In this document: positions 1-8,816 of the stretch, one piece after another
Layout of the letters: the number at the start of each line of letters is the position of its first letter
How positions within the stretch are numbered: the first letter of the stretch is position 1
Assembly: GCA_003833135.1 (NCBI GenBank)
Contig: QZLH01000122.1
Location: 77,818-94,131, forward strand
DNA from: Oehlia diaphana
Taxonomy: Eukaryota; Glomeromycota; Glomeromycetes; Glomerales; Glomeraceae
Direction of reading: 5' to 3'
DNA length: 16,314 bases
Made by a program: the position numbers and the translations under genes
Notes under the pieces: model-generated
What the model was told of the DNA's origin: nothing
The model's input: only the letters and a program-made list of their open reading frames with translations
Database searches by the model: none

Positions 1-211
1 TGATCCCCCATCTTTGGTATTGATTTGCTGATTATATAAATACATTTCGAATCAAGCTTTTCTATTTTAGTACGATCGGCAACCAACAAATCTTTTAGTG
101 TTTTAATAAATAGTAAATGAATTTAAATAATACTGAACATTTATTTCAGGTGCATGCAAAATTGCTGGTGAAATGGTTATCAATAATATTATCACGAATG
201 AAATCGACTAG
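1..211 (+). CDS. Possible 3'-terminal exons of a gene entering from the left (partial)
   Basis: Unrecognised. Two short stretches become one reading frame if a putative intron at 113-149 is removed (GT at 113, AG at 149, branch-like TACTGAAC at 131-138). The frame reads VRSATNKSFSVLINS up to the junction, then ACKIAGEMVINN and onward to a TAG at 209-211. An earlier intron at about 17-70 (GGTATT donor, TTTTAG acceptor) would bring in bases 1-16, but that join places a TGA at 1-3 in frame, so the upstream structure is uncertain. At 37 bp the inner intron would be shorter than the four introns of the neighbouring kinase gene (65-79 bp). An alternative open frame (150-383) reads through the same bases. 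The 3' end would face the kinase gene convergently. No function can be assigned. Confidence 0.3.
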
Positions 212-474
212 CCAAGAACTAATTATGGAACCGAACCGGTTCATCCAATTCAAAGCGGCTCAAATTAGTCCGTTCATTGGTATCAGTTCGGAACATATCA
301 CATACGGATATAATAGTACAATATATTTAAATAAATATTACTATTATATAAATTCAACTAATAAATTATTTTTTACACAATAATATTTTAAGTTGTATGA
401 ATTAAATTTCTAAAAAATGTTTATTTATTCTTTATTATTTATAATAGTAGATCGCTTACGGGTTACAAATATAT
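212..474. other. Short convergent intergenic spacer with a palindrome
   Basis: No supported gene. The stretch at 225-315 is richer in GC than its surroundings and contains the perfect palindrome GAACCGGTTC (233-242), preceded by another GAACC. An 88-codon plus-strand frame crosses it, but it ends in low-complexity Tyr/Asn-rich codons and is not recognisable. This could be a 3' untranslated region or an old repeat fragment. Confidence 0.35.
420..436 (-). terminator. Candidate polyadenylation signals of the kinase gene
   Basis: Read on the minus strand, AATAAA occurs at 431-436, 424-429 and 420-425, about 40-55 bases past the kinase stop codon (475-477). This position suits a eukaryotic poly(A) signal. 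The hexamer is common by chance in such AT-rich DNA, so the call rests on position. Confidence 0.35.
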
Positions 475-2491
475 TTACTTTTTGTTTTTTGTTAATTTTT
501 CTACCTCATTTTGAGCGTATTCATATCCTTGTTCGGCAGATTTTCTATACCAATAAATTGATTTATTTACGTCTTTTTCAACACCAATACCTTTTTTGTA
601 AGAATAACCAAGATTAGACATAGCTATTAAATTTCCATTACTTGCAGCTCTTTCATGCCAATGAAAAGCAATTTTTAAATCTTTTTTAATACCCACTCCG
701 TTAGAATAACAATAACCAATAATACATTGGCTTGCTGCTAAATTACTATTAGCTGTTCTTTCAAAATATTGAAAAGCTAATTTTGCATTTTTTGTAGTTC
801 CACATCCATAAAGATAACACCTACCAACAAAATGTTGCGCTAAAATATGTCCTCGTTCCGATACATTAATAAATGAATTAAATGCTTTTTTATGATCTTT
901 AACTGTACCAATACGTAAAAATTAAAATATCCAAGTAAAAAAATTGAATTTAGATTGTAATTTTGATTATTACTTAACAAATTACAAATTTCTTGTGAAT
1001 TTATATTTTGACTATTAATAAAATCAGTAACTTTCTGTATTAAATTACGTAAATCCCTCTTATTTAGCACATCAAGTATAAATTCTGTAATATTATCAAC
1101 CTTTATGCTTAAATCATTTTCAAGTAAAATATTTTGGATAATAATTTGATTACTTGTTGATATCATGGGTTCTATTATTTCCTTTGTATTCATATTATTA
1201 AAACCTATAATCATTCGAGATAATTCTCCATGTGATGATACTTCAATACTTTTCAAATCTTTTTTTTTATCTGTTATCTTATCAATATTCTTATTTTGTT
1301 GATAAATTGGTATATTTGATAATGAACTGATTGTATTTAATCTTTCAACGGCTTCTTGAATAGATGGTCGATTATCTGGGTTGTCATCCCAACATTCTAA
1401 AAAAAAATCAAATTTTAATTATTATACCACTCTTATAAGTAAATATGAAGTGTTAACTTACCAGTATAAATCTTAACATATTCAATGGGGTATCTGGAAT
1501 GGTAGTTTCTCTAAGTCCTTGCATAATTTGCACAGCTAAACAGCCATCATATGACTCTCCTTCTACATAAAAAGGTGGTTTACAACTTGATATCTCCCAC
1601 ATAAGTACGCCTACACTGTATACATCGCTCTTCTTGTTTAAAGAAAATGATCTATTGCTGAATTTTTTTGGATCCATGTAAGGAACTACACCAAATAAAT
1701 CTTTTTTCTTTTTAGTTGATGCTTCGATTCTCTTTGACAATCCAAAATCCGCCAATTTAATAGTATCTTGATTAACTAATACATTATTAGAGTGCTATAA
1801 TAAGAAAATGAAATTATGTTAAAGTAAATCATGTAATATTTTTTTATCAATTAATTAAATAAATTACCAAATCACGATGTATTATGTCTTCATCATGCAA
1901 GCATGATACGGCACTAGCCAGCTGGTAAGCAAGTTTAAGTTTATCTTCCCATGTAAGTTTCTCAAAATTCTTTTTCAAATAATTGCTAAGAGAACCACCG
2001 TCAGCGTACTCCATCACTATAAGATATTTCTTAGTGTCGTTACTTTGATTCTCTAAATAAGTAAAGAATTTATCACCTTCAATTAATTGCATTGTAATAC
2101 AACACATTATTTATTTTTGATATTTATTTACCTTGATCTGAAATAGTAACTCCATAAAAGCTAATAACGTTATTATGGAAAGCAACTTCACGTTGGAGCT
2201 CAATCTAGGTAAATTATACAAAAATAAATTTTAAACAGAAATAACACATAAATGGTTTCTAATTTAAATATTTATATTCACCTCATGAACAAGTTCTTTA
2301 ATTGCATCTTCATCTATATTATGAAGAGATTTCAATGCAAAATATTGATATGAATTTTTCCATTTTGCACGATATACTTTTCCAAAACCACCGAAACCAA
2401 TTACTTGAATATTTTTAAAATGTTCGTACTCATAATGTTTAATATGCCTTTTAGTAACGGCTTCATCAAGCCACTTAGACCATTCATTCAT
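475..2491 (-). CDS. Protein kinase with C-terminal Sel1 repeats; five exons, two 1-base frameshifts
   Basis: Probable Ser/Thr (tyrosine-kinase-like) protein kinase fused to Sel1 repeats, a family greatly expanded in Rhizophagus. Exons on the minus strand: 2491-2282, 2204-2132, 2052-1868, 1794-1462, 1396-475. The introns are 77, 79, 73 and 65 bp, all GT-AG. With both breaks allowed for, the product is about 574 residues. Kinase motifs: glycine loop GFGGFGKV (32-39), Lys54 in FALK, likely helix-C Glu70, HRDL (153-156) with Asn160, DFG (172-174), PYMDPKKF in place of the usual APE, and [11 protein letters not shown] (213-223). Exon 5 starts with [13 protein letters not shown], the family's kinase C-lobe ending. 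A linker follows, then about four Sel1 units (roughly 418-560), such as [15 protein letters not shown]. Sel1 repeats usually mediate protein contacts; substrate unknown. Breaks: one base is missing near 1478-1483 (PLNM shifts to KIYT) and one near 914 (NFY shifts to IGTVKDH). Both look like a doubled base reduced to one, so recent inactivation and assembly error are both possible. All other motifs and splice sites are intact. The start codon lies just upstream of the kinase domain, normal for this family. Confidence 0.85.
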
Positions 2492-2940
2492 TTCAGATAT
2501 TTTGTATATATTTCTATGAAAATGTTATATTTATTCGAGTACGAATAAAAGAAATAAATAATTGGTTTTATTAAATTAGCAATTTTACACAGCATAATAC
2601 ACAAAAATAATATCATGTGACATTAATCCCGTGTAACGAATTAACGTCACTGACAATTCTCAGCCAATCGTTTTTGCTACGCCGTGGAGTCGAATTTTAT
2701 TAAGTTTCTAAAAAGTACAAGTGGATTGGGAACCACATACTAACTAATTTTATGGCAAATCTTATTATTGATTTTAATCTTTGGCTGAATTGGTTTAATA
2801 GTCTAGGATAAAAAGTATTTTTATTTTATTAATCAATATTGAAAATTTTTTATAGGGATTTATTAACAGTATGATATTAAAACAGTGTATTCAATATTTT
2901 GAAAAGAGTTATCACTATTTAACAATTATACATAGAAAAT
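2492..2940 (-). promoter_or_regulatory. Upstream region of the kinase gene (includes a CCAAT box)
   Basis: Non-coding DNA 5' of the kinase ATG. A segment at about 2620-2700 is less AT-rich than its surroundings and carries CCAAT (2664-2668, plus strand) and two ACGTCA/ACGAA-type words. An imperfect inverted pair, GTGAC and GTCAC, brackets about 2618-2650. No TATA assignment is credible in such AT-rich DNA. The promoter role is inferred from position only. Confidence 0.25.
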
Positions 2941-3258
2941 ATTATCTGTTCTGAAGCATAATGAAACTGAAAAAAAGATGGAAATTTATTCTTGGAGAAT
3001 AAAACATTTTATCTTCATTATTCAATGCTATTCTTGAGCATAATTATTATAGAATATCTTTTTCAATTTATTTTTTTAGTATTTTTTATTATAGTAATTC
3101 TCTACCTTTTTAAACAGCAATTTTTTTTTTTTTTTAAAAAAAAAAGGTAAGGATTAGTTAGGGATATGCTGATGAGGATGTATACTACAGTAGTAAATTA
3201 TTTTTCAAAAAAGTTGTTTGTGAAATTATGATTTTATTTATTTTAAAATATTTTGTTT
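2932..3258. repeat. Repeat copy A1 (3' flank of F-box unit 1)
   Basis: This stretch is a diverged direct copy of about 6008-6279. Shared words in the same order include TTAGTATT, AATTCTCTACC, AAAAAGGTAAGG, GATGTATACT, TTATTTTTCAAAA, AGTTGT, GTGAAATTAT and ATTTTGTTT. Each copy lies about 1 kb downstream of an F-box gene, so the two belong to one duplicated unit. A1 has an extra insertion at about 3107-3145, including a T15A10 tract, which A2 lacks. No open frame; function unknown. Confidence 0.75.
3121..3145. repeat. T15A10 homopolymer junction
   Basis: Fifteen T (3121-3135) run directly into ten A (3136-3145). The tract lies inside repeat A1 between CTACC and GGTAAGG. The equivalent place in copy A2 (6160-6170) has only a short CTATAAAAA. 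It can fold on itself and is prone to slippage, so its exact length in the assembly should not be trusted. Confidence 0.9.
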
Positions 3259-3260
3259 TA

Positions 3261-4010
3261 TCCCTTAAACCGTAAGCAATTGCGGGCAAATTTGCCTGCA
3301 ATTTTCCAAATTTCGGCTCTCATCTAATTTTATGAAAAATAAAGCAAATTTAATAAAATTTTTTTCCAAAATAGTTTAAATTATATAGTATATTGTGCAG
3401 CAATTATTATCATTTATTAATTATATATTAGAAAATCGGAAATTACCATTGGCCAAAAGTTGTATTTTAAGATAATCACAAAATTTCAAAAAACTTTGCA
3501 CTTAACTTTGACGATTTCATTGACAATTAATTGTAGCTATATAAAAGCTTAATAGAATATGTAGAATTTGGTATGGAAACAACTTTTGTTAATATGATTT
3601 TTGATGTTTTAAAGTAGGATTTGACTTTATATAGAGGCTAAATGAAAATTTTATTATGCATTTTAATTATATACTCATAAAAATTAATTTTTTTTATCTC
3701 TATTTTTGTTTATTATAATGTAAAATTTTTATAATGAAAAAAAAAAAGTTATAATAAATATTCAAATAGAGAAAAATATGGTAAGAAAAGTTTAGATTTT
3801 ATTATATAAAAATTCCGATACTAATTTTTGCGGGTTAATTTCTCATCCAAATTTTAATGATCAACCGCATATCTAACTCATACAATTTATGGCCAGAATG
3901 TAGATCAATTTGGCTGCAAAATTATGTGACGATCTGGCCAAAATTAAAGAATTTTTTATAGCGTTATTTATCTTAATTTAGAAATTGCGGGCAAATTTGG
4001 GTTTAAGGGA
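3261..4010. mobile_element. Non-autonomous TIR transposon (Tc1/mariner-like MITE candidate), 750 bp
   Basis: The ends are inverted repeats. The left end begins TCCCTTAAACC, and the reverse complement of the right end begins TCCCTTAAACC too. Both then continue CAAATTTGCC and GCAATTT, the left one after an extra 15-16 bases. TA dinucleotides flank both sides (3259-3260 and 4011-4012), as expected for a TA target-site duplication of the Tc1/mariner superfamily. The inner end sequences include the palindrome GGCAAATTTGCC (3285-3296). No open frame of useful length lies inside, so it would need a transposase supplied elsewhere. An internal inverted pair GGCCAGA (3891-3897) and TCTGGCC (3933-3939) can form a hairpin. 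The matching repeat copy A2 (about 6279) lacks the element, which supports real insertion. Confidence 0.75.
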
Positions 4011-4211
4011 TACTCATTCTCGCATAAAATAAAATAATTAATAATAAGAATGCTTTTTAGATGTCATAAAAATAACTGTTATGATTTACTATAGCAGAAT
4101 ATGAATTTATATATATATGCCATTAATCACTAGTTTATACTACTTAAAATTTGATATTCATATAAAAACATCAAAAGTTTAAAATTTTCTTTATTTTTCT
4201 TAATAACTCTT

Positions 4212-4217
4212 TTTATT
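4212..4217 (-). terminator. Candidate polyadenylation signal of the intact F-box gene
   Basis: AATAAA on the minus strand about 32 bases beyond the TAG stop (4249-4251) of the F-box gene. The spacing suits a fungal poly(A) signal, but chance occurrence is likely in AT-rich DNA. Confidence 0.3.
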
Positions 4218-4248
4218 TATGTAAACAAATAATATATTGTTACTACTC

Positions 4249-5658
4249 CTAATATGAATTATATTTATCCATATCCATGAAATAATCATTCCAAAAATCA
4301 TTAATACAATATTTATGTACAATATCTCTATTTATTTTTGTATAATTACTATAGAAATGTAAAGTTTTTTTACCTTTATGATGATCCCAATTAATAAGAA
4401 ATAATTCTAAAGATTCATTTGTGCCAAAGAACCTATCTATATAAGAAATGTGAATTTTGCATAAATTGAGAGGAGCTGATTCAAGTAACAAATTCAGGAA
4501 TTTATCAAAATATTCATGTTTAATTTCATCATCTATATATATTGCTTCCAAGTGTTGGCATTTGATGAAAATTTTCTCTAATTCTACCAGGGTTCCATCT
4601 TTACTCAAAAATATTGTGACATATTTTATATTTGGACAATATTTGTATATTGTCTGATTATATTCTTTTGCCTTATCATAACATATAACACATCTAATTC
4701 TAATTTCCAAAAGATTTCCATTAGTATTTTTAATAATATTTATAGCTATATCAAGTGAAGATAAGAAAAATAAATCAAGTACTTGAAGGTTATAATGATT
4801 TAAATAGATTGCATACTTCTTTAGTTCGCAAAAATTATCTTTTACTGTTAAATATCGTAGATTAATTAATTTTGGAATGAGAAAATGTATAACAGATGTA
4901 TACTTGACTGTTTCTAAATGAATAATTGAATTTGCATGTTTTTCTAAAGCCTGAGTAATCTTTTTGCATTCATAATATTCATCTATAAACACATATTTAA
5001 TTTGTTTTTGCATTTCAATTAATTCAGCAATTCCAGAACTTTCTTCATTATCAATTCTCACATAAATATTTTCTATTGATCTGCATATTTGTGCCAATCC
5101 ATAATAAAAATCTTGATCACTTGTATTATAGTAATAAATTTCATTTAGATTTGAAAGAGAAATATTTGCTCCTGGGTATTTTGATATTGGATAATGTACC
5201 ATATCCGAATTTAAACACTTTATAGATGAACATTCACTAATAAAAAGCTTATAAATTTCTTCTTTCAATAACTTCTCTGAATCAACTGGAAAAATATTAT
5301 GAAGTGCATGTAAATATTTGCAAAATCTGATATAATTAAATGAAAGTTTAAGCTTTTGAAAATTTGCACTAATGATATTTTTATCTTTCAAAATTTTAAT
5401 TGAATTATCAGATAAATGTGAAATGATACTTTTGAATAATGAACTTTTTTTATGAATATATTTAAAAGGATTACTCCATAAAAGTGGAATCATGACTTCA
5501 CACCAATTCTTGTTAACTAACAAACAAGAAAACTGAGAACGTAAAAATTTTTTATAATTTATCCTTTTATTTGGATCTTTTGAATATGATGTCATATTAA
5601 TTAAGTCTTGTAAATTTTGAAAAATTTCATAAAGAATATCATGATTTAATTTTGACAT
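4249..5658 (-). CDS. F-box protein, intronless, 469 residues
   Basis: Intact single-exon gene on the minus strand, ATG at 5656-5658 in an A-rich context (AAAAAAATGTC), stop TAG. The N-terminus MSKLNHDILYEIFQNLQD is a typical F-box start (L..DIL.EIF..L), followed by SCLLVNKNWCEVMIPLLWSNP, the conserved second half with the W/LW motif. The remaining ~380 residues are leucine- and isoleucine-rich, with spaced patterns such as LINLRYLTV, NLQVLDLFF and CPNIKYVTIFL that suggest a degenerate leucine-rich-repeat-like substrate-binding region. F-box proteins link targets to the SCF ubiquitin ligase through Skp1; the target here cannot be told. This form (short F-box, long divergent C-terminus, no introns) is massively expanded in Rhizophagus. 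No transmembrane or signal segment is evident. A decayed copy lies at 7233-8608. The F-box call is strong; the LRR-like call is weaker. Confidence 0.88.
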   Translation of the reverse strand: MSKLNHDILYEIFQNLQDLINMTSYSKDPNKRINYKKFLRSQFSCLLVNKNWCEVMIPLLWSNPFKYIHKKSSLFKSIISHLSDNSIKILKDKNIISANFQKLKLSFNYIRFCKYLHALHNIFPVDSEKLLKEEIYKLFISECSSIKCLNSDMVHYPISKYPGANISLSNLNEIYYYNTSDQDFYYGLAQICRSIENIYVRIDNEESSGIAELIEMQKQIKYVFIDEYYECKKITQALEKHANSIIHLETVKYTSVIHFLIPKLINLRYLTVKDNFCELKKYAIYLNHYNLQVLDLFFLSSLDIAINIIKNTNGNLLEIRIRCVICYDKAKEYNQTIYKYCPNIKYVTIFLSKDGTLVELEKIFIKCQHLEAIYIDDEIKHEYFDKFLNLLLESAPLNLCKIHISYIDRFFGTNESLELFLINWDHHKGKKTLHFYSNYTKINRDIVHKYCINDFWNDYFMDMDKYNSY

Positions 5659-6007
5659 TTTTTTTTTATTTCAGAAATAAAAAGAAATATATAGTATTAT
5701 ATGTATTGAATAAAAAAAGTCATATTGAAAAAGATTACAAGTTGACTATAAGATTATTTAAGTTGAGTCATAAAAGTCTACTATCTTATTATTAGTCATT
5801 ATGAACCACGTACTATACTGTAGCATTTTACACTTTAATTTTATTTGTAAACAATTCATAATAAAAAAACTAGTAATTTAAAATTTGTACTAAAACAGAA
5901 TACAGACAAGTAAATACAAACTTTAAAGATTTTACTGCTTTTCCTATTATTATTTGCATTGTACTTTATTAAGCAAATTTTGAGCAGATGTATTATTATT
6001 TAATTAT
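5659..6007. other. Intergenic spacer upstream of the F-box gene
   Basis: AT-rich non-coding DNA between the F-box start and repeat A2. A T/A-rich leader (TTTTTTTTATTTCAG on the plus strand) directly precedes the ATG of the F-box gene. No gene, RNA or clear repeat was found; the F-box promoter should lie here. Confidence 0.4.
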
Positions 6008-6279
6008 TTCGAAAAATATTTTCTATTCAGATATGAAGTTGATTCTCAAAAAATAAAGCATTTATTTTCATTATTTAATGTTATTCTGAGTAATATAGCA
6101 TTATGAATATCTTATTTTTAATTTATTCTTTTTAGTATTCTTTTTATAATAATTCTCTACCCTATAAAAAGGTAAGGGTAGTTAGAAATAGGTTGATAAA
6201 GATGTATACTGCTGTTAAGTTATTTTTCAAAAAGTTGTCTGTGAAATTATAATCTTATTTATTTTAAAACATTTTGTTT
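6008..6279. repeat. Repeat copy A2 (3' flank of F-box unit 2; empty transposon site)
   Basis: Direct, diverged copy of 2932-3258. It ends at GTTTA (6276-6280), exactly where copy A1 is interrupted by the 750-bp transposon, and then continues TTCATT...GCATA, which matches the A1 sequence beyond the transposon (CTCATTCTCGCATA). It contains a hairpin, CTACCCT (6157-6163) pairing with AGGGTAG (6175-6181). No open frame. Confidence 0.75.
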
Positions 6280-6374
6280 AAAATTCATTTTTTTTTGCAT
6301 AGTATAACAAAGATTAAAACCAAATCAATGCTTCACAATTAAAAGTACCGTACAATTTTAAAAATCATAATAAT

Positions 6375-6428
6375 CATGAGAGAGTTCCCGGTACTATTCA
6401 CATCCTAAATATGAATGACTTTCTCATG
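6375..6428. repeat. Two-stem inverted repeat
   Basis: The arms CATGAGAGAGT (6375-6385) and ACTTTCTCATG (6418-6428) pair at 10 of 11 positions. Inside them ATTCA (6396-6400) pairs with TGAAT (6412-6416). The structure could form a cruciform or RNA hairpin. No function is implied. Confidence 0.55.
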
Positions 6429-6504
6429 AGAAAATAAATAATCCTGCGGATTATATCAATTGAATTTATTACTTTATATTAATAATCAAATTCATTCATT
6501 TATA

Positions 6505-7196
6505 TCCGCCGATAAGCGGAATTAAAAAATTCGTCTAAATTAAGGAATTTGACAATAATTTAATAAAAATTAGGTAAATTAAGTTTCGTAAAAATGACCA
6601 CACTTGTGCTACATGATCATATGACAGATATAGAGAAATTACTTCAACAAAAAGTAACGTTAAAAAATTTTTTTCTTTCGTAAACTCCCATCAACTTTTC
6701 AACCAGTTTCTACATCAAGCAAGTTGAGAATTTTTGCAAGTTTATTAGTAATTATTTTATATTAGATACAACTTGGAGCTGTTATTTTATTTTTTTTTTT
6801 TTATAGTTTATAAAAAAAATTTATTTAGAAAGCAAAATTATTCAAAAAATTCTTTCAATAAATAAATAACTCTAAATATAAATAATGATGTTTTAGCGAA
6901 TTTAAATTATGTATTGATTACTTATTTAATTAAAATCTATTTGATATTTATTATTAATGATTTTTCAGTAAACTTTTTTTTCGTTAAATCAATAATTTTT
7001 GTAAAGTTTTTTTTTTTAATAAACTAACTTTATAATATTTTCTTTCTAAAAACTCCTTCTACTGGTTTTGGGCTAAAGAGGTAGATATTTTGGGAGAAGT
7101 CTTAAAAAGTTTTTTTTTACGTAGGAACGAGTTTTTGATCGATTTTAATCGGTACTGCGCCACATAACTGATGATTGGCAAATTCAAATCGGCGGA
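6505..7196. mobile_element. Candidate second TIR element, about 692 bp
   Basis: The left end TCCGCCGAT and the right end ATCGGCGGA are inverted copies. They extend to TATCCGCCGAT/ATCGGCGGATA with the flanking TA on each side, so a TA target duplication is possible. The match beyond 12 bases is weak. Inside, a 29-codon frame at 6594-6683 (MTTLVLHDHMTDIEKLLQQK...) looks protein-like but is too short to identify. The element sits between repeat A2 and the F-box pseudogene, and the matching interval in unit 1 (about 4020-4248) is much shorter, as expected if it inserted only in unit 2. Degenerate or chance pairing is possible. Confidence 0.45.
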
Positions 7197-7232
7197 TATG
7201 TTCTTTTTATTTGCACTTTTATGCTATATAAC

Positions 7233-8608
7233 TTATTTATATAGCCATGTAATATAATAATTCCCAAAAATCCTTAATATCATATTTATGTACAGTACAA
7301 TATGTGCAATATCACTATTTATGTAATAATCATTAAATTGATAATAAAACTGCAAAGTTTTTTTACTTTTACGCTGAACCCAATTAATAAGAAATAATTT
7401 TAAATATTGAGTAATAAGATACTTAGATATATAATAAATGTGAATTTTGCATAAAGTGAGAGGAGCTGATTCAAGCAACAAATTCAGGAATTTATCATAA
7501 TATTCATATTTAATTAAATCATCTATATCTATTGCTTTCAAGTGTTGATATTTGATGAAAATTTTCTCTAATTCTTCCAGGGTTCCATCTTTACCCAAAA
7601 ATATTGTAACATACTTTATATTTGGACAATATTTATATATTGTCTGATTATATTCTTTTGCCTTATCATAACATTGAATACTTTTAATCCTAATTCTAGT
7701 ATTTTTAATAATATTTATAGCTGTATCAAGTGATATGTGATGCAAATCAAGTGCTTGAAGGTTATGATGATTTACTAAATAGATTACATACTTCCTTAGT
7801 TGACAATAATTATCATCTACTTAAATATCGTAGATTAATTAATTTTGGAATGAGAAATTATATAACAGATGTATAATTAACTAGTATTTTTAAACGAATA
7901 ATTGAATTTACATGTTTTCTAAAGCCTGTACAATGTTATTGCATTTACAATATGCAGCTATAAATAAACACGTAATTAACTTGTGTTTGCATTTCAATTA
8001 ATTTAACAATTCCATGGGATTTTTTAAACCAATTACTTCTACATAAAGTTTTTCTATTTATTTGCATATGTGTACCAATCCATAATAAAAATCATGATTA
8101 GTAGTTGTAATACATTGTAACTCATAGATTTGAAAGAGATATATTTTCTCCTGGATATTTTGATATTGGATAATATGTCATATCTGAATTCAAAGATTTT
8201 ATAGATGAGCATTCACTAATAAAAAGCTTATAAATTTCTAATTTCAATAATATTGAAATACTGTACGTATATAAGAAATATAATTAAGTTATTTGCAAAA
8301 TCTAACATAATTAAATGAAAGGTTTAGTTTTTGAAAATTTGGTTCAATGATATTTTTATCTTTCAAAATTTTAATGGTAAATGTGAACTTTTATTATGAG
8401 TATATTTAAAAGAATTACTCCATAAAAATAGAATCATGACTTCACACCAATTCTTGTTAAATAACAAACAAGAAAACTGAGAACGTAAAAATTTTTTATA
8501 ATTTATCATTTTATTTAAATTATTCGGATCATTTGAATATGTCATATTAATTAAGTCTTGTAAATTTTGAAAAATTTCATAAAGTATATCATAATTTAAT
8601 TTTGACAT
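7233..8608 (-). pseudogene. Decayed F-box gene, paralogue of 4249-5658
   Basis: Direct duplicate of the intact F-box gene, colinear from the ATG (8606-8608, MSKLNYDILYEIFQNLQD) to near the stop but broken many times. The first frame runs about 81 residues, through the F-box and SNSFKYTHNKSS, then loses bases around 8375-8390 and hits a stop. The middle (about 7760-8360) has many indels; for example, two bases are lost near 7825 relative to the intact copy. The last third is again open as HHISLDTAINIIKNT... down to 7233, closely matching the intact copy (KYCPNIKYVTIFL, LLLESAPL). A 14-base insertion near 7300 then shifts the C-terminus. The conserved frames at both ends with a ruined middle indicate loss of function after duplication. 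A short F-box-only product (about 81 residues) could still be made, but nothing shows that it is. Confidence 0.85.
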
Positions 8609-8625
8609 TCTTTTTCTTTTCTTAG

Positions 8626-8708
8626 GAAAAGCGAGAGTGCAAAAAGGACGAGAAAGTAGCAAAGATTCAGCAATCGGAAAATTTGCCTTTTAGCGAACCA
8701 CATAAAAA
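8626..8708 (+). CDS. Orphan exon-like segment (partial, unrecognised)
   Basis: An 83-bp purine-rich segment bordered by a strong acceptor (TTTTCTTTTCTTAG, ending at 8625) and a consensus donor (GTGAGT, starting at 8709). It is open in one frame for 27 codons plus two bases: EKRECKKDEKVAKIQQSENL, then PFSEPHK. The product is highly charged and resembles no domain I recognise. Its base composition differs from the surrounding AT-rich DNA. The upstream side is the F-box pseudogene on the other strand, and no downstream exon was found, so it may be a stranded piece of a gene cut by the F-box duplication. A chance purine-rich stretch is the alternative. Confidence 0.3.
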
Positions 8709-8796
8709 GTGAGTCAAAATTACTTATATATGATTCAGTTTATGTAGAAACTCGTGACTAAACCGATCGACTACACAAAACGTGACTTTTTGCATA

Positions 8797-8816
8797 ATAT
8801 ATATATATATATATAT
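8797..8816. repeat. AT dinucleotide microsatellite, (AT)10
   Basis: Ten perfect AT units between a region with GC-containing words and repeat copy B1. Length is likely polymorphic. Confidence 0.9.

Noticed and set aside
417..617. Plus-strand 66-codon frame
   Set aside because: It lies opposite the last Sel1 repeats of the kinase gene, whose protein signature is clear; this is a shadow frame.
4457..4657. Plus-strand 66-codon frame
   Set aside because: Shadow of the intact F-box gene on the minus strand.
8609..8662. N-terminal extension of the F-box pseudogene frame (MLLSRPFCTLAFPKKRKR)
   Set aside because: The intact copy starts at MSKLN in the same place; the extension covers DNA that is not homologous to the F-box unit.
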